This document shows, one piece after another, positions 7,992-17,415 of a DNA stretch of 59,108 nucleotides. A model generated the notes under the pieces. It saw only the letters and a list, made by a program, of their open reading frames with translations, made no database searches and was not told the origin of the DNA. A program made the position numbers and the translations under genes. Positions within the stretch are counted from its first letter, which is position 1, and each line of letters begins with the position of its first letter. Location: positions 1 to 59,108 of the forward strand of contig JAFVTX010000023.1 in NCBI GenBank assembly GCA_017503015.1, in the 5' to 3' direction. The stretch comes from Fibrobacter sp. GTDB taxonomy: Bacteria; Fibrobacterota; Fibrobacteria; Fibrobacterales; Fibrobacteraceae.

Positions 7992-10226
7992 ATGATGATG
8001 CGTACTAGTTTCATCAAAACGTCAGTCCTCGGACTAACAGTAGCTGCCAGCGCGCTTTACGCTGAAGCAGTCTACTCCCCGCACAAATACCAGCAGAACG
8101 ACTGGTTCGGTGAATTTGGTAGTAACAACACTGCTATGTATGTGAACCCCGCTGGAATTTCCATGACGGACCAGCTGGAAGTAAGTGCCGCTTTCTTCAG
8201 TTCTATCAGTGGTGAAGCCAGCCAGGAATATGTGAGCTTGGCTTTCCCTATGGATTACAAGCACACCATCGGATTCTCCTTCTTCGAGAACGGTGCTTCT
8301 ATCGATGGCGGCAAGTCCTACGATGAATTCGCCTTCTTGCTGGGCTATGCCTATAACCTGATGCACTGCGTGGCCGTGGGTCTCGACATCTCTGTGCTTT
8401 ACATCAACCAGTTCGATGAAGTGAAGCACGTGACCTTCGGTGCCGACGTGGGCGTGAGCTGGAACCCGCTTTCCTCCTCCAAGTATGGTGACTTATTTGT
8501 GGGTGTTGCTTTGCAGAACGCTCTGCAGCCTGCAGTAAGCACCGCCGAAAAGGATGCACCCACGGTGGTCCTCTTTACGGAGAGCGAAGCGTACAAGATT
8601 CCTGCTAACCTGAACTTCTCCTTGTTCTACCGCGGACTTAACCGCGCTCTCGAGGCCAAGGCCGAACTTTCTGTTATCGACGTGATGCACGACGATGAAG
8701 AAGGTGGTGAGGGCATGAACTTGGAAGAAAGCTTCACCTTGACCTACTATCTGTCCCCGCACCTTGGTGTTCGTCTTCGTTTCACGAAGGAAGGTTACCC
8801 GGTTGTCGGCGCTACGGTTAACGTGAAGGACGTAAGCTTCTTCCGCTACCTGCAGCTTGACCTGGAAATGTCTCACGACGACCTCTACGCCAAGAAGAAC
8901 CGTGGCTTTATCTGGGCTGTGAAGCTCACCACCCGCTTCGGTGACACTCGTGAAGAGAAGATTGGCGAAGAACGGTATCGTCGTTTGAAGATCGAACCTG
9001 AAAACGATTACCGCGCTGCTATGCGTCTGTACTTGAACCGTCAGTTCCTCGAAGCCGCATACGCTTTCGGTAAGGTTCAGACCAAGTATCCCGCATTCCA
9101 CTTGGTGGACCAGGCCGCGTTCTATAAGGCAAAGTCCTTTGAAAACCTCCGCATGCACAAGGCTGCCCGTGCCGTTTACGAAGACGCTATCAAGCGCTAT
9201 CCCAGAACGGAACAGAACGCCAAGTACCACTTCCAGTTGATGAACATCGACTATAAGGAAGGCAAGTACACCGACGCTATGGCCAAGTACCAGAACATTG
9301 TTCAGGTGTTCGGCAAGAGCGACGTGAAGGCGGACGCCGACTATATCGCCGGTCAGATCAAGTTCGAACAGGGCCTCTATCAGGAATCTGTAGACCTGCT
9401 CGCCGCCATTCTCCCCGGTAACGCAAACTACTTCTATGCCCGTTACACCATGGGTATCGCCTACAGCCGCATGGGCAAGTGGGAAGAAGCCGAAAACTGC
9501 TTCCGCGACATTACGGAACAGCCGGTTTCCAACCAGTCTGAACGCGACCTGCAGGATGCCGCCAAGGTGAAGCTCGGCCATATCTACTTCTCTGGCGAAA
9601 AGCCCGACGTGGCTGCTGCCGCCCAGATGTACGGCCAGGTGGAACCGGGTTCCCCTGTGTATGACGAAGCAATGCTCGGTATCGCATGGTCCTTCCTCAA
9701 GGTGAACAAGCCCGACGAGGCATTGAAGCCTGCCAACTGGATTATCAGCAACCTTCCGGAATCCTTCCTGGTTTCCGAAGCCTACCTGGTTCAGGGTTAC
9801 TGCTACTTCATCAAGAAGGACTACGACAAGGCCGTGAAGTCTCTGGAACAGGCCGAAAAGCGTACGGAACAGCCGGTTGTGTCTGTAGCCGCACGTGACA
9901 GCGCCCGTCAGGCTTACGAAGCCATGCAGAACGATTTCGATTCTGTTCAGGTCAAGGCTCTTGACCTTGCCCGTCAGTTGCCCACGCCTCGTGTGGAAAG
10001 CAAGCGTGAAGCTTTGAAGCCTGATTTCGATAAGGCCAACAAGGCTATCGAAGATTATGCTGAGTTTACTCAGAGGTCTATCCAGAGCGACCGCTTTGAA
10101 TCTAACCGTAAGCGCATTTTGGACGACGCTGGCTTTACTCTGGCTACCGTCAAGACCAAGATGGCTGGTGGTGCCGGTGGTTCTGGCGCTGCTCAGGAAC
10201 TGGAGGAATTGGATGACCTGGAGTAA
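7992..10226 (+). CDS. Outer-membrane beta-barrel with C-terminal TPR domain
   Basis: 744 residues. A signal peptide ends near YAEAV. Residues ~26-325 resemble a PorV/UPF0164-type barrel (GEFGSNNTAMYVNPAGISM). From about residue 328 the chain becomes a TPR solenoid (NDYRAAMRLYLNRQFLEAAY, then repeated helix pairs with YP turns) up to ~650, followed by a helical tail with an acidic end. A barrel carrying a periplasmic TPR arm fits a scaffold role in an envelope complex. A ribosome site (AAAGGAG) precedes the ATG. It lies between the OmpA-type gene and the giant TPR gene in the same direction. The exact function is unknown. Confidence 0.75.
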   Translation: MMMRTSFIKTSVLGLTVAASALYAEAVYSPHKYQQNDWFGEFGSNNTAMYVNPAGISMTDQLEVSAAFFSSISGEASQEYVSLAFPMDYKHTIGFSFFENGASIDGGKSYDEFAFLLGYAYNLMHCVAVGLDISVLYINQFDEVKHVTFGADVGVSWNPLSSSKYGDLFVGVALQNALQPAVSTAEKDAPTVVLFTESEAYKIPANLNFSLFYRGLNRALEAKAELSVIDVMHDDEEGGEGMNLEESFTLTYYLSPHLGVRLRFTKEGYPVVGATVNVKDVSFFRYLQLDLEMSHDDLYAKKNRGFIWAVKLTTRFGDTREEKIGEERYRRLKIEPENDYRAAMRLYLNRQFLEAAYAFGKVQTKYPAFHLVDQAAFYKAKSFENLRMHKAARAVYEDAIKRYPRTEQNAKYHFQLMNIDYKEGKYTDAMAKYQNIVQVFGKSDVKADADYIAGQIKFEQGLYQESVDLLAAILPGNANYFYARYTMGIAYSRMGKWEEAENCFRDITEQPVSNQSERDLQDAAKVKLGHIYFSGEKPDVAAAAQMYGQVEPGSPVYDEAMLGIAWSFLKVNKPDEALKPANWIISNLPESFLVSEAYLVQGYCYFIKKDYDKAVKSLEQAEKRTEQPVVSVAARDSARQAYEAMQNDFDSVQVKALDLARQLPTPRVESKREALKPDFDKANKAIEDYAEFTQRSIQSDRFESNRKRILDDAGFTLATVKTKMAGGAGGSGAAQELEELDDLE

Positions 10227-10271
10227 TCCGGGTTCGTCCCTTTTATAGAAATTATAGGTGGATAGAGAATA

Positions 10272-13200
10272 ATGAAACGTATCTTACTCTTAACGGCAAT
10301 GGTCCTTTCCTTGGTGGGAACCTCCTTTGCCGCTTCCGATCCCTGTAAGGATAAAACCGAAGAAGCCAAGAAACTCTACGCAAAGTGCAAGTCCATGGAA
10401 AAGGGCTCTGCAAAGTACAAGGAATGCGCCAACTCTTACAAGCTCCTTAAGAACCAGGCTGCTCAGGCTTGCCGTTCTGGTGGTCTTGACGAAGAAGGCA
10501 TGCGCTCTGCTATCAAGCAGTGGGAAAAGCAGGTGAACAACTGTAAGGGTAAGCAGAACGCCCGCTGCGCTTCTGCCTTGCAACAGTTGGGCCACTACCA
10601 GTTCCAGTTAGAAGAAAAGCTCTTCCTGGATAAGCAAGCCCAGTACGAAGAAGACGTGGCATGGTGTGCCGACCGCGACAACAAGCCCGCCAAGTGCGCA
10701 AACATCGACCAGTTCCCCAAGGCAGACCACCAGAAGTCTCTGGGATATTTCCTGGAATACATCGACAAGTATCCCAAGGAAAGCAAGACTCCCATGGTGC
10801 TGTATCAGGCTGCTGCCGTGCAAGAAGCCAGTGGCGAAGACGAGAAGGCCTTCCGCCTCCGTGAACGCTTGGTCCGTAACTTCCCGGATAACGGCCTTGT
10901 TCCCAAGGCATGGCTCCGTATGGCAGAATACCACTTCATGAACCGCAAGTTCCGCGATGCCGTGGAAGCCTACAAGAAGGTGACTGGTTTCGAAAACCTG
11001 ACGGGTAAGGAAGCTGCTCTTGCCATGTATCACTTGGCCGAATCTTACTACAACATTGCAGAATACGAAACTGCAGCCGTCAAGTACTACGACTACATCA
11101 TCGGTGCCGACAAGGGTAAGTATCCCAACGACCTCCGTGCCGAAGCTATGGACTTCATGGCGGCCTCCTTCTCTGACTTGGAAGGTGGTGGTGTCGCCGA
11201 AGCCGAAGCCTTCTTGAAAGACAAGAAGGTGCCCTTCAAGGATTCTGTGTACTACCGTATCGGTATGAAGAACAAGGACCATGACCGTAACGAAGAAGCG
11301 GTGCAATCCTTCAAGCGTTTGATGACCATTAACCCGGACTACATTGATGCTCCTTTGGCCGATATTGCGATGATTGAAATCCTTATCATCCAGCAGAAGT
11401 TCGAAGATGCGCAGAAACACCGCTACACCGTGGTGAAGCGTTATGACCGCAACTCTTCTTGGTACAAGAAAAACCAGAAGTATCCCGAATCGGTAAAGAA
11501 CGCTGAAACGGCTATCCGTGGCGCTATGCTGGATATTCCGCAGTATCACCACGCTCGTGCTGCCAAGCTCACCAAGGAAGGTGACCTGGAAGCCGGTAAG
11601 AAGCAGTATGCCGAAGCCATCAAGGCTTACGAAGCATTCTTGAAGCGTTATGCCAAGGAACCGTCTTGGGATGAATACAGGGTTCACATCAATTTGGCCC
11701 TGGTTTACCAAGAAATGCAGCAGTTTGCAAACGCTGCCAAGATGTTCAACTGGATCGTGGATTCCGACACCACCCGCTATGGACGCCGTCCCATGGGTGA
11801 CAAGGAACTCCTGAAGAAAGAAGAAGCTGCCTATAACGCTGTGCTCATGATGGACCAGGCTCGTGAAGCTGCTAAGACCAAGAAGTACGGTGGTGATGCT
11901 ACCAAGGCCTATAAGGGTGAAGAAACCAAGGCCTACTTTGCCCAGGTTGACAAGTACATGGCCAAGTTCGGTCAGAACAAGGAAGCTGCTGAACTTGCCT
12001 ATAACGCTGCCATTGTCCATTACGAAGCTAAGCAGTATAAGACTGCCGTGACAGTGTTGCGCGATCTAGTGCAGCGTTATCCGGATCACCAGTACATTTT
12101 GCTGATTCGTCGTATGCTCGCCCAGTCCTTGCTGGAATCTGATCAGCTGGATGAAGCCTTGGTGGAATTTGAATGGCTGTACAAGCAATACCATGATGTT
12201 AAGGCCACCAAGAACGACTCTATGGCGAAAGAAATTGAAAAGGCTATCGCAGCAGTGCTCTTCCAGAAGGCAGAAAAGGCTGTCAAGGCTCAGCGCTACG
12301 AAGAAGGTGCTGTTGCATACTTGGCTCTCGTGAAGCGTTATCCGTTGGTTTCCTTCGCCGATAAGGCCGTGTTCGAAGCTGGTGTTGCTTACGAAAAGGC
12401 CAACAAGCACGAACAGGCTGCCGAAACCTTTATGATGCTCCCCAAGAGCTACGCATCGTCCTCCTTGACTATCAAGGGTATCTTGCGTGCGGCAAGTAAC
12501 TACAAGAAAGCCGGTAACCCCCGTCAGGCTGCTCAGACCTTCTTGTTCATCACCAATAACTTCCCGCAAGACTCTATGGCCTTCCAGGCAATTGGCTTTG
12601 CAGCCCAGACCTTCGATTCCATTCCGGATAAGAAGCAGGCTGCTGTGACTTACGAACTGGCTTACAAGCGTTACCCCAAGGATGAACGTACTCCGAGCTT
12701 CCTTTATAGCGCCTGCTTGAGCTATGACGAAGCCCAGATGACTGACGAAGCCATCCGCTGCTCTAAGGACCTTGTCCACGACTATCCCAAGAGCACCTAC
12801 GCCCTCGATGCAGCCTTCAGCATTCCTGTGGCTTACGGTAACGCCAAGAAGTGGGAAGAGGCCGCCAAGGAATACCATTTCTTCATCAAGAACTACACCG
12901 AAGACAAGGAAAAGCTGATTGCTGCCTACATCGGTGCTGCTCGTGCTTACATGGAACTTAAGGAAGAAGAAAAGGCCGTTGCTGATTACGACCAGACCCT
13001 TAAGAACTACGACAAATACGGTCTGCAAATCAAGAATGCCGATCCGGGCGTTCCTGCTGAAGCTGCCTTCTACTTGGGTGAACACGAATACAACAAGATG
13101 GAACCCTATGTGTTGAAGGGCAAGGAAAAGGAAAAGGCCGCGACCATCAAGAAGTTGGTGGAAATCCTGCAGGCCGCCATGGGTCACTACTCCAAGTCTG

Positions 13201-14111
13201 CGTCTTATGCTTCTGAAAAGTGGACCTTCCGTGCTACTAACAAGATGGGTATGCTCTTTGTGGTCATGGCCACCAAGGTTCGTGAACAGGAAAAGAGCGC
13301 CAAGGGCGAAGAAGAAATGTTTGCTGAACGTATCACTATCGTGCAGCAGCTGCCGCCTTACTACGACCAGGCTCGTCCTATCTTCCAGAAGAACATCGAC
13401 CTTGCCCGTGACCAGGGTTTCTACAACCAGGATGTGGTCCAGGCCGAAGAGGGCTATATCGAAATGTACTACCAGCAGTGCGCCGTGTTTGCCGAAGTGG
13501 CTGACGCCTTCGCCAACGCTCCGCTGCCGGACTCCGCTGCCATCGTAAGGGAATATGTGGAATACGAAGGTGCTGTGAAGGAAGACGCTATCGAAATGGC
13601 TCACGAAGACTTGGAAGCCTATCGTGAAGAACTGAACAACAAGTCCGACGCCGCAAAGCAGGCTGCAGTGCCCGTGTGCGCCACCGGTATTAAGGCTTCT
13701 GCCCACTACGGTATCGACAACCAGTGGACTGCCAAGCTCTTTGAACTCTTGAAGCAGATGGATGAAACAAACGAAACCTTGAACACCAAGATTGAAAAGT
13801 TCGACCCGTCCACCTTGTTTGCTGACCCGGCATACTTCAAGACCAAGGCTCGTATCGAGCAGATTTCCAAGTCCGAAGTCATGACTCCGGAAGAAAAGCT
13901 CGCTACCTACCGCGACATTATCAAGGAAGCCAAGGCTGAAAACGAAAAGTTGAAGAAGGAATTGGCTGAACTGAAGGCTCAGATGGCCCCGGCTCCCTCC
14001 GCTGCCGGTGCTGCAGGTGCAGAAGTAGGCGCCTCTGAATCTGGTGCTGAACCCGAGGCCGCCCCCGCTGCTGCTCCTGCCCCGAAAAAGAAGGGAAAGA
14101 AGAAAAAGTAG
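10272..14111 (+). CDS. Giant periplasmic TPR-repeat protein
   Basis: 1279 residues with a signal peptide (MKRILLLTAMVLSLVG, cut near SFAAS). Nearly the whole chain is tetratricopeptide repeats of the CpoB/YbgF and BamD type, each with KRYP- or NFP-like turns, up to about residue 900. A helical region and a coiled coil (EKLKKELAELKAQM) follow, and the tail is Ala/Pro-rich, ending in a poly-Lys cluster. Such proteins act as protein-protein scaffolds. Placed directly before the ExbB/ExbD/TonB-like genes, it probably links the inner-membrane motor to the outer membrane. Long TPR proteins occur in the Myxococcus gliding machinery, but orthology is not claimed. Confidence 0.8.
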   Translation: MKRILLLTAMVLSLVGTSFAASDPCKDKTEEAKKLYAKCKSMEKGSAKYKECANSYKLLKNQAAQACRSGGLDEEGMRSAIKQWEKQVNNCKGKQNARCASALQQLGHYQFQLEEKLFLDKQAQYEEDVAWCADRDNKPAKCANIDQFPKADHQKSLGYFLEYIDKYPKESKTPMVLYQAAAVQEASGEDEKAFRLRERLVRNFPDNGLVPKAWLRMAEYHFMNRKFRDAVEAYKKVTGFENLTGKEAALAMYHLAESYYNIAEYETAAVKYYDYIIGADKGKYPNDLRAEAMDFMAASFSDLEGGGVAEAEAFLKDKKVPFKDSVYYRIGMKNKDHDRNEEAVQSFKRLMTINPDYIDAPLADIAMIEILIIQQKFEDAQKHRYTVVKRYDRNSSWYKKNQKYPESVKNAETAIRGAMLDIPQYHHARAAKLTKEGDLEAGKKQYAEAIKAYEAFLKRYAKEPSWDEYRVHINLALVYQEMQQFANAAKMFNWIVDSDTTRYGRRPMGDKELLKKEEAAYNAVLMMDQAREAAKTKKYGGDATKAYKGEETKAYFAQVDKYMAKFGQNKEAAELAYNAAIVHYEAKQYKTAVTVLRDLVQRYPDHQYILLIRRMLAQSLLESDQLDEALVEFEWLYKQYHDVKATKNDSMAKEIEKAIAAVLFQKAEKAVKAQRYEEGAVAYLALVKRYPLVSFADKAVFEAGVAYEKANKHEQAAETFMMLPKSYASSSLTIKGILRAASNYKKAGNPRQAAQTFLFITNNFPQDSMAFQAIGFAAQTFDSIPDKKQAAVTYELAYKRYPKDERTPSFLYSACLSYDEAQMTDEAIRCSKDLVHDYPKSTYALDAAFSIPVAYGNAKKWEEAAKEYHFFIKNYTEDKEKLIAAYIGAARAYMELKEEEKAVADYDQTLKNYDKYGLQIKNADPGVPAEAAFYLGEHEYNKMEPYVLKGKEKEKAATIKKLVEILQAAMGHYSKSASYASEKWTFRATNKMGMLFVVMATKVREQEKSAKGEEEMFAERITIVQQLPPYYDQARPIFQKNIDLARDQGFYNQDVVQAEEGYIEMYYQQCAVFAEVADAFANAPLPDSAAIVREYVEYEGAVKEDAIEMAHEDLEAYREELNNKSDAAKQAAVPVCATGIKASAHYGIDNQWTAKLFELLKQMDETNETLNTKIEKFDPSTLFADPAYFKTKARIEQISKSEVMTPEEKLATYRDIIKEAKAENEKLKKELAELKAQMAPAPSAAGAAGAEVGASESGAEPEAAPAAAPAPKKKGKKKK

Positions 14112-14300
14112 TGCGGTAAAAACAATTTTACGGGGACCTTGTTCATAGGGTTCCCTCGCCTTTTAGGGGGATTAGGGATGATTTGCCTGCTGTAAATAAA
14201 GTTTTACCGCGCCAAGACTCCCTAAAACGCTCTAAAAAAAATAAATATGAACTTAAGAATTCAAAAAACAAACCAAAAACAACTCTAAAGGAGTACACTA
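14112..14300 (+). promoter_or_regulatory. Structured spacer before the ExbB-like gene
   Basis: GCGGTAAAAAC just after the TPR stop is nearly complementary to GTTTTACCGC near 14203, enclosing ~85 bases. Inside, GGGGACC can pair with GGTTCCC. An A-rich stretch and a good ribosome site (AAAGGAG) precede ATG 14301. It may be a partial terminator, a processing site or a leader. Confidence 0.35.
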
Positions 14301-14921
14301 ATGTCTAAAATGCTTCAATCCTTCAGCCCTGAATCTGATGGTTACCAGTTCATGTGGATCATCTTGGTCGTGTTCATGATCGGTCTGGGCTTCTCCATCG
14401 AACGTATTATCTACATCATGGTGAAGAGCTCCAAGGGTCGTGCCAAGTTCCTGGCCGACTTCGGTAAGCTCATCAGCTCTCAGCAGTTCGATGAAGCACT
14501 TGGCCTTGCCAACAAGACCAACCTCCCCATTGCTCGCATCATGGCATCCATCGTTTCCACCCGTGCCGGTGGCCGCGAACAGATGCAGGCCGCATGCGAC
14601 GCCGTGTTCCTGACCGAAGCTCCTCGTCTTACTCGTTATATCAGCATTATCCAGGTGATGGCATCTATCTCTACCTTGCTCGGACTGATGGGTACGATTT
14701 ACGGTCTGATCTTCACATTCGATGCCGTGGCTAACAAACCCGCTTCTGAACGTGCTAAGGCTCTTTCCGACGGTATCGCTATCGCTATGGGTACGACGCT
14801 CCTCGGACTTCTCTCCGCCGTGCCTCTTCTGGTCATTGTGGGTCTTCTCAACATGAACTCCGAACGCCTGATCCAGGAAATGGAAGAAAAGGGCCTCAAG
14901 ATTATCAACTCCCTCTCCTAA
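14301..14921 (+). CDS. MotA/TolQ/ExbB-family proton channel
   Basis: 206 residues with an N-terminal membrane helix (WIILVVFMIGLGFSIERIIY), a cytoplasmic loop, and two C-terminal helices (MASISTLLGLMGTIYGLIF and TTLLGLLSAVPLLVIVGLL). GLMGTIYGLIFTF is the signature of the family. ExbB/TolQ pentamers conduct protons around an ExbD/TolR dimer and turn proton-motive force into motion across the periplasm. Here it heads a group of four genes with two ExbD-like proteins and a TonB-like protein. A strong Shine-Dalgarno sequence is present. Whether it is TolQ, ExbB or a gliding-type AglR cannot be decided from sequence alone. Confidence 0.9.
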   Translation: MSKMLQSFSPESDGYQFMWIILVVFMIGLGFSIERIIYIMVKSSKGRAKFLADFGKLISSQQFDEALGLANKTNLPIARIMASIVSTRAGGREQMQAACDAVFLTEAPRLTRYISIIQVMASISTLLGLMGTIYGLIFTFDAVANKPASERAKALSDGIAIAMGTTLLGLLSAVPLLVIVGLLNMNSERLIQEMEEKGLKIINSLS

Positions 14922-14959
14922 TTTCGACTGAGAGTTTTAATTTAACGGAGTTATAAAAC

Positions 14960-15856
14960 ATGGCAAAAGAATTAAAGAAACCAGCCAAGCCTGAAGAACC
15001 GGACCTGTTGCCGGCCATGGGCTTGTTTACTATTCTGATTCCTATGCTTTTGTCTATGACCGCTTTCTCCAAGCTGGCTATTGTTGAAGTCAATCTGCCT
15101 GAACGTTCTATGATGCAGATGGACAACGACACTCCTCCGGAGCCCGACCAGCAGGCATTGAACCTTTCCCTCGCGATTACCAGCGATTATCTCGTGATAG
15201 GTGCTCGTGGTGGTTTCCAGCCCAACGTCTATTTCAAGGAAATGTGGACGTTCCGCTGCAAGTCCGATGCTAAACTGATTACCTACGCCGTTGACGACGT
15301 CAAGGCAACAGTGGAAAGTGGACACGGACCCAAGTGCAAAGATGGTTCTGAGATGGATAAAGAAAAGTATCTTTACGAAATCGAGAACATCGAACTCTGG
15401 GCAATCCAGAAGGAATCTGAAGAAGATCCCGGTAAGGTTATCTGGGCCCTGTACACCAATGGTGGCAGCGCTGAAGAACCCCTTGCTGACAGTGCATACG
15501 TAGATGGAAACAACAGCTTCCTCGCTCTCCCTGGCGAAGGCACCTTGGGACTTACCCCGCCGCCGGCTTTGAAGAAGCCCGGTGCAGGCGTGACCCTTGC
15601 AACCCTTACGCCTAACTCCGCTCGTACGCTCAAGCCGGACGTGGCCGCCAAGACCATGATTTACCCGCTTTCTGCCTACGACCTGATTGCGAAGGACCTG
15701 ATTGCAATTCATACGCAGTTTATTGACCTCGAAGACGTGGATAACATTATCATCGTGGCAAACGACGATACTCAATTTGACAAGATTATTCAGCTCATGG
15801 ACCGCTCTAAGGAAGCCGGTTTTGTGAAGATTCAACTTGCTAAGTTGGGAGGTTAA
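14960..15856 (+). CDS. ExbD/TolR-like protein, long form
   Basis: 298 residues, about twice the size of a normal ExbD. A short cytoplasmic start leads into one membrane helix (MGLFTILIPMLLSMTAFSKL), then a periplasmic domain beginning VEVNLPE, as in ExbD/TolR. A ~120-residue extra region, with a Pro-rich segment (GLTPPPALKKPGA), interrupts the domain before it ends in a typical ExbD close (DDTQFDKIIQLMDRSKEAGF). It lacks an obvious Asp in the membrane helix, the residue that normally handles the proton, so it may be a structural partner of the neighbouring ExbD rather than the proton carrier. Two bases separate it from that gene. Confidence 0.78.
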   Translation: MAKELKKPAKPEEPDLLPAMGLFTILIPMLLSMTAFSKLAIVEVNLPERSMMQMDNDTPPEPDQQALNLSLAITSDYLVIGARGGFQPNVYFKEMWTFRCKSDAKLITYAVDDVKATVESGHGPKCKDGSEMDKEKYLYEIENIELWAIQKESEEDPGKVIWALYTNGGSAEEPLADSAYVDGNNSFLALPGEGTLGLTPPPALKKPGAGVTLATLTPNSARTLKPDVAAKTMIYPLSAYDLIAKDLIAIHTQFIDLEDVDNIIIVANDDTQFDKIIQLMDRSKEAGFVKIQLAKLGG

Positions 15857-15858
15857 TC

Positions 15859-16353
15859 ATGGCTAGAAGAACTCGTAAATTTAGTGAAGACGTACCTTTC
15901 TCCCTCACGTCCATGATGGACATGATGACCATCATTCTGGTGTTCATGATTAAGAACTTGGACGCTGAAGGTCAGCTTTTGACTCAGGCCGAAAACTTGA
16001 TTCTTCCGATTTCTACCTCCAAGGTGCAACCTACGGAAGTGTCCTTGACGGTGGTTGTCGATAATGCGTACGTTATCGTGGATAATGAAAAGGTGGTTCC
16101 CACTCCCGATGTCCTCAGTCAGGAAGACCTCCTGGTCGAAAAGGTGAACGACGTTCTGAAAGACCGTCGCGCTATCGAACAGGAACACAACCTGAAGATG
16201 GGCCTCCCGGCTGATGAAGCTGGCCATATCATTGTCCAGATTGACAAGAACATCCCGTACGATGCCATGTATAAGGTGATGGCCACTTGTGGCTTTGCCG
16301 GTTATACGAACATCGCATTTGCCGTGATGGAAAAGAACGGCGGGGAGGAATAA
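15859..16353 (+). CDS. ExbD/TolR-family protein
   Basis: 164 residues. The membrane helix region SLTSMMDMMTIILVFMIKNL contains the conserved Asp of the ExbD/TolR family, which shuttles protons in the ExbB/TolQ pore. The periplasmic domain closes with IPYDAMYKVMATCGFAGYTN, the family's usual C-terminal pattern. The start lies 2 bases after the previous stop and the next gene begins 2 bases after its own stop, so translation is probably coupled. Together with the long form this gives the motor two ExbD-type subunits, as in the Myxococcus Agl motor and some Tol/Exb variants. Confidence 0.88.
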   Translation: MARRTRKFSEDVPFSLTSMMDMMTIILVFMIKNLDAEGQLLTQAENLILPISTSKVQPTEVSLTVVVDNAYVIVDNEKVVPTPDVLSQEDLLVEKVNDVLKDRRAIEQEHNLKMGLPADEAGHIIVQIDKNIPYDAMYKVMATCGFAGYTNIAFAVMEKNGGEE

Positions 16354-16355
16354 CT

Positions 16356-17291
16356 ATGGCTAAGAAAAAAGCTCCTATAGATCCGTTAGTAGCGTCTCTG
16401 ATGCCGGAATCCGACAAGAAGATGGGCGCTATCGCCGGTATCTCTTTGATCGTTGCTCTTGCTTTCTCCCTGTGGGCTTCCATGTACGAAGCTGTGGTTG
16501 ACGAAGTGATCTTCGAAGAATCTGCAGCTGCCGACCTTTCCGCTTCCATGGTGATGGACGAAAAGAAGGAAGAAAAGAAAGAAGAGAAGAAGAAAGAAGA
16601 GCCCAAGAAGCCTCGTAAGAAGGCTGGTGGCGGTGGCAAGCCCCGTGGTAAGGGCCAGCCCAATGCTCCCCAGACTCGTGGCGTGCTTAAGCTCCTCACT
16701 GCTCAGACCAAAAACGCTAGTGCTGCTGCCTACGACCTAATGAAGAACCAGAAGTTCACCAAGGACATCGATAAGGTTCTTAAGGACGTGGCAGGCCTCC
16801 AGACTACGGGTAAGACCGTTCTCGGTGGTCGTCGCGGTAAGGCTGATGGTGGCTTTAACGAAGGTTATGCCGAAGGCGGTTCCGGTGGTATCGGTGACGG
16901 TCTGGCTGGCCTCCTTGGCGGTGGTGGCGGTGGTATCGCTACCAAGGCTAAGGGCTCCATCAAGACTCCGTCTGAACGCGATATCGACATGGGTGCCGGT
17001 GGTGGATCTCGTTCCGCTGCAGACATCATGAAGGTTGTGCGTCAGCGTACTCCGGGTCTGCGCCATATCTATAACAAGTTCCTGAAGAAGAAACCGGGAT
17101 TCCAGGGTAAGGTTACCCTGAAGTTCACGATCGCTCCGGGCGGTGAAGTTATCAGCATTTCCATTGCTTCTTCCACCACTGGTTACGGCGAGTTTGATGG
17201 CGAAATCAAGAATGCCGTGAGCCGCTGGAAGTTCAGCAAGGTGAAGTCCGGTAACACTACGGTAACCATTCCGTTCACCTTCTCTGAATAA
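16356..17291 (+). CDS. AgmX/PglI C-terminal-domain protein, TonB-like
   Basis: ATG 16356 follows a GGGGAGGAA ribosome site and gives 311 residues; earlier in-frame codons lie inside the previous gene. One membrane helix (AIAGISLIVALAFSLWASM) is followed by a Lys/Glu-rich and then a Gly-rich linker able to span the periplasm. The C-terminal ~95 residues (ADIMKVVRQRTPGLRHIYNK to VTIPFTFSE) match the AgmX/PglI C-terminal domain, related to TonB. This domain is known from Myxococcus gliding and secretion-type proteins. It is likely the energy-transducing arm driven by the ExbB/ExbD motor. A terminator follows immediately. Confidence 0.85.
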   Translation: MAKKKAPIDPLVASLMPESDKKMGAIAGISLIVALAFSLWASMYEAVVDEVIFEESAAADLSASMVMDEKKEEKKEEKKKEEPKKPRKKAGGGGKPRGKGQPNAPQTRGVLKLLTAQTKNASAAAYDLMKNQKFTKDIDKVLKDVAGLQTTGKTVLGGRRGKADGGFNEGYAEGGSGGIGDGLAGLLGGGGGGIATKAKGSIKTPSERDIDMGAGGGSRSAADIMKVVRQRTPGLRHIYNKFLKKKPGFQGKVTLKFTIAPGGEVISISIASSTTGYGEFDGEIKNAVSRWKFSKVKSGNTTVTIPFTFSE

Positions 17292-17311
17292 TTCAGGTCT
17301 AGCGATACGCT

Positions 17312-17345
17312 AAAAAAGGCCGCGCGAAAAGCGCGGTCTTTTTTC
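17312..17345 (+). terminator. Rho-independent terminator of the ExbB/ExbD/TonB-like operon
   Basis: An A-run, then GGCCGCGC paired with GCGCGGTC around a GAAAA-type loop, then a run of T. It is the strongest terminator in the window and works in both directions. Confidence 0.9.
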
Positions 17346-17415
17346 ATTTTTCTGTTGCGTTTTTCAAAGAATATATTTAACTTTATGACAGATATTTCAA
17401 CAGGAGTCCTGTACA

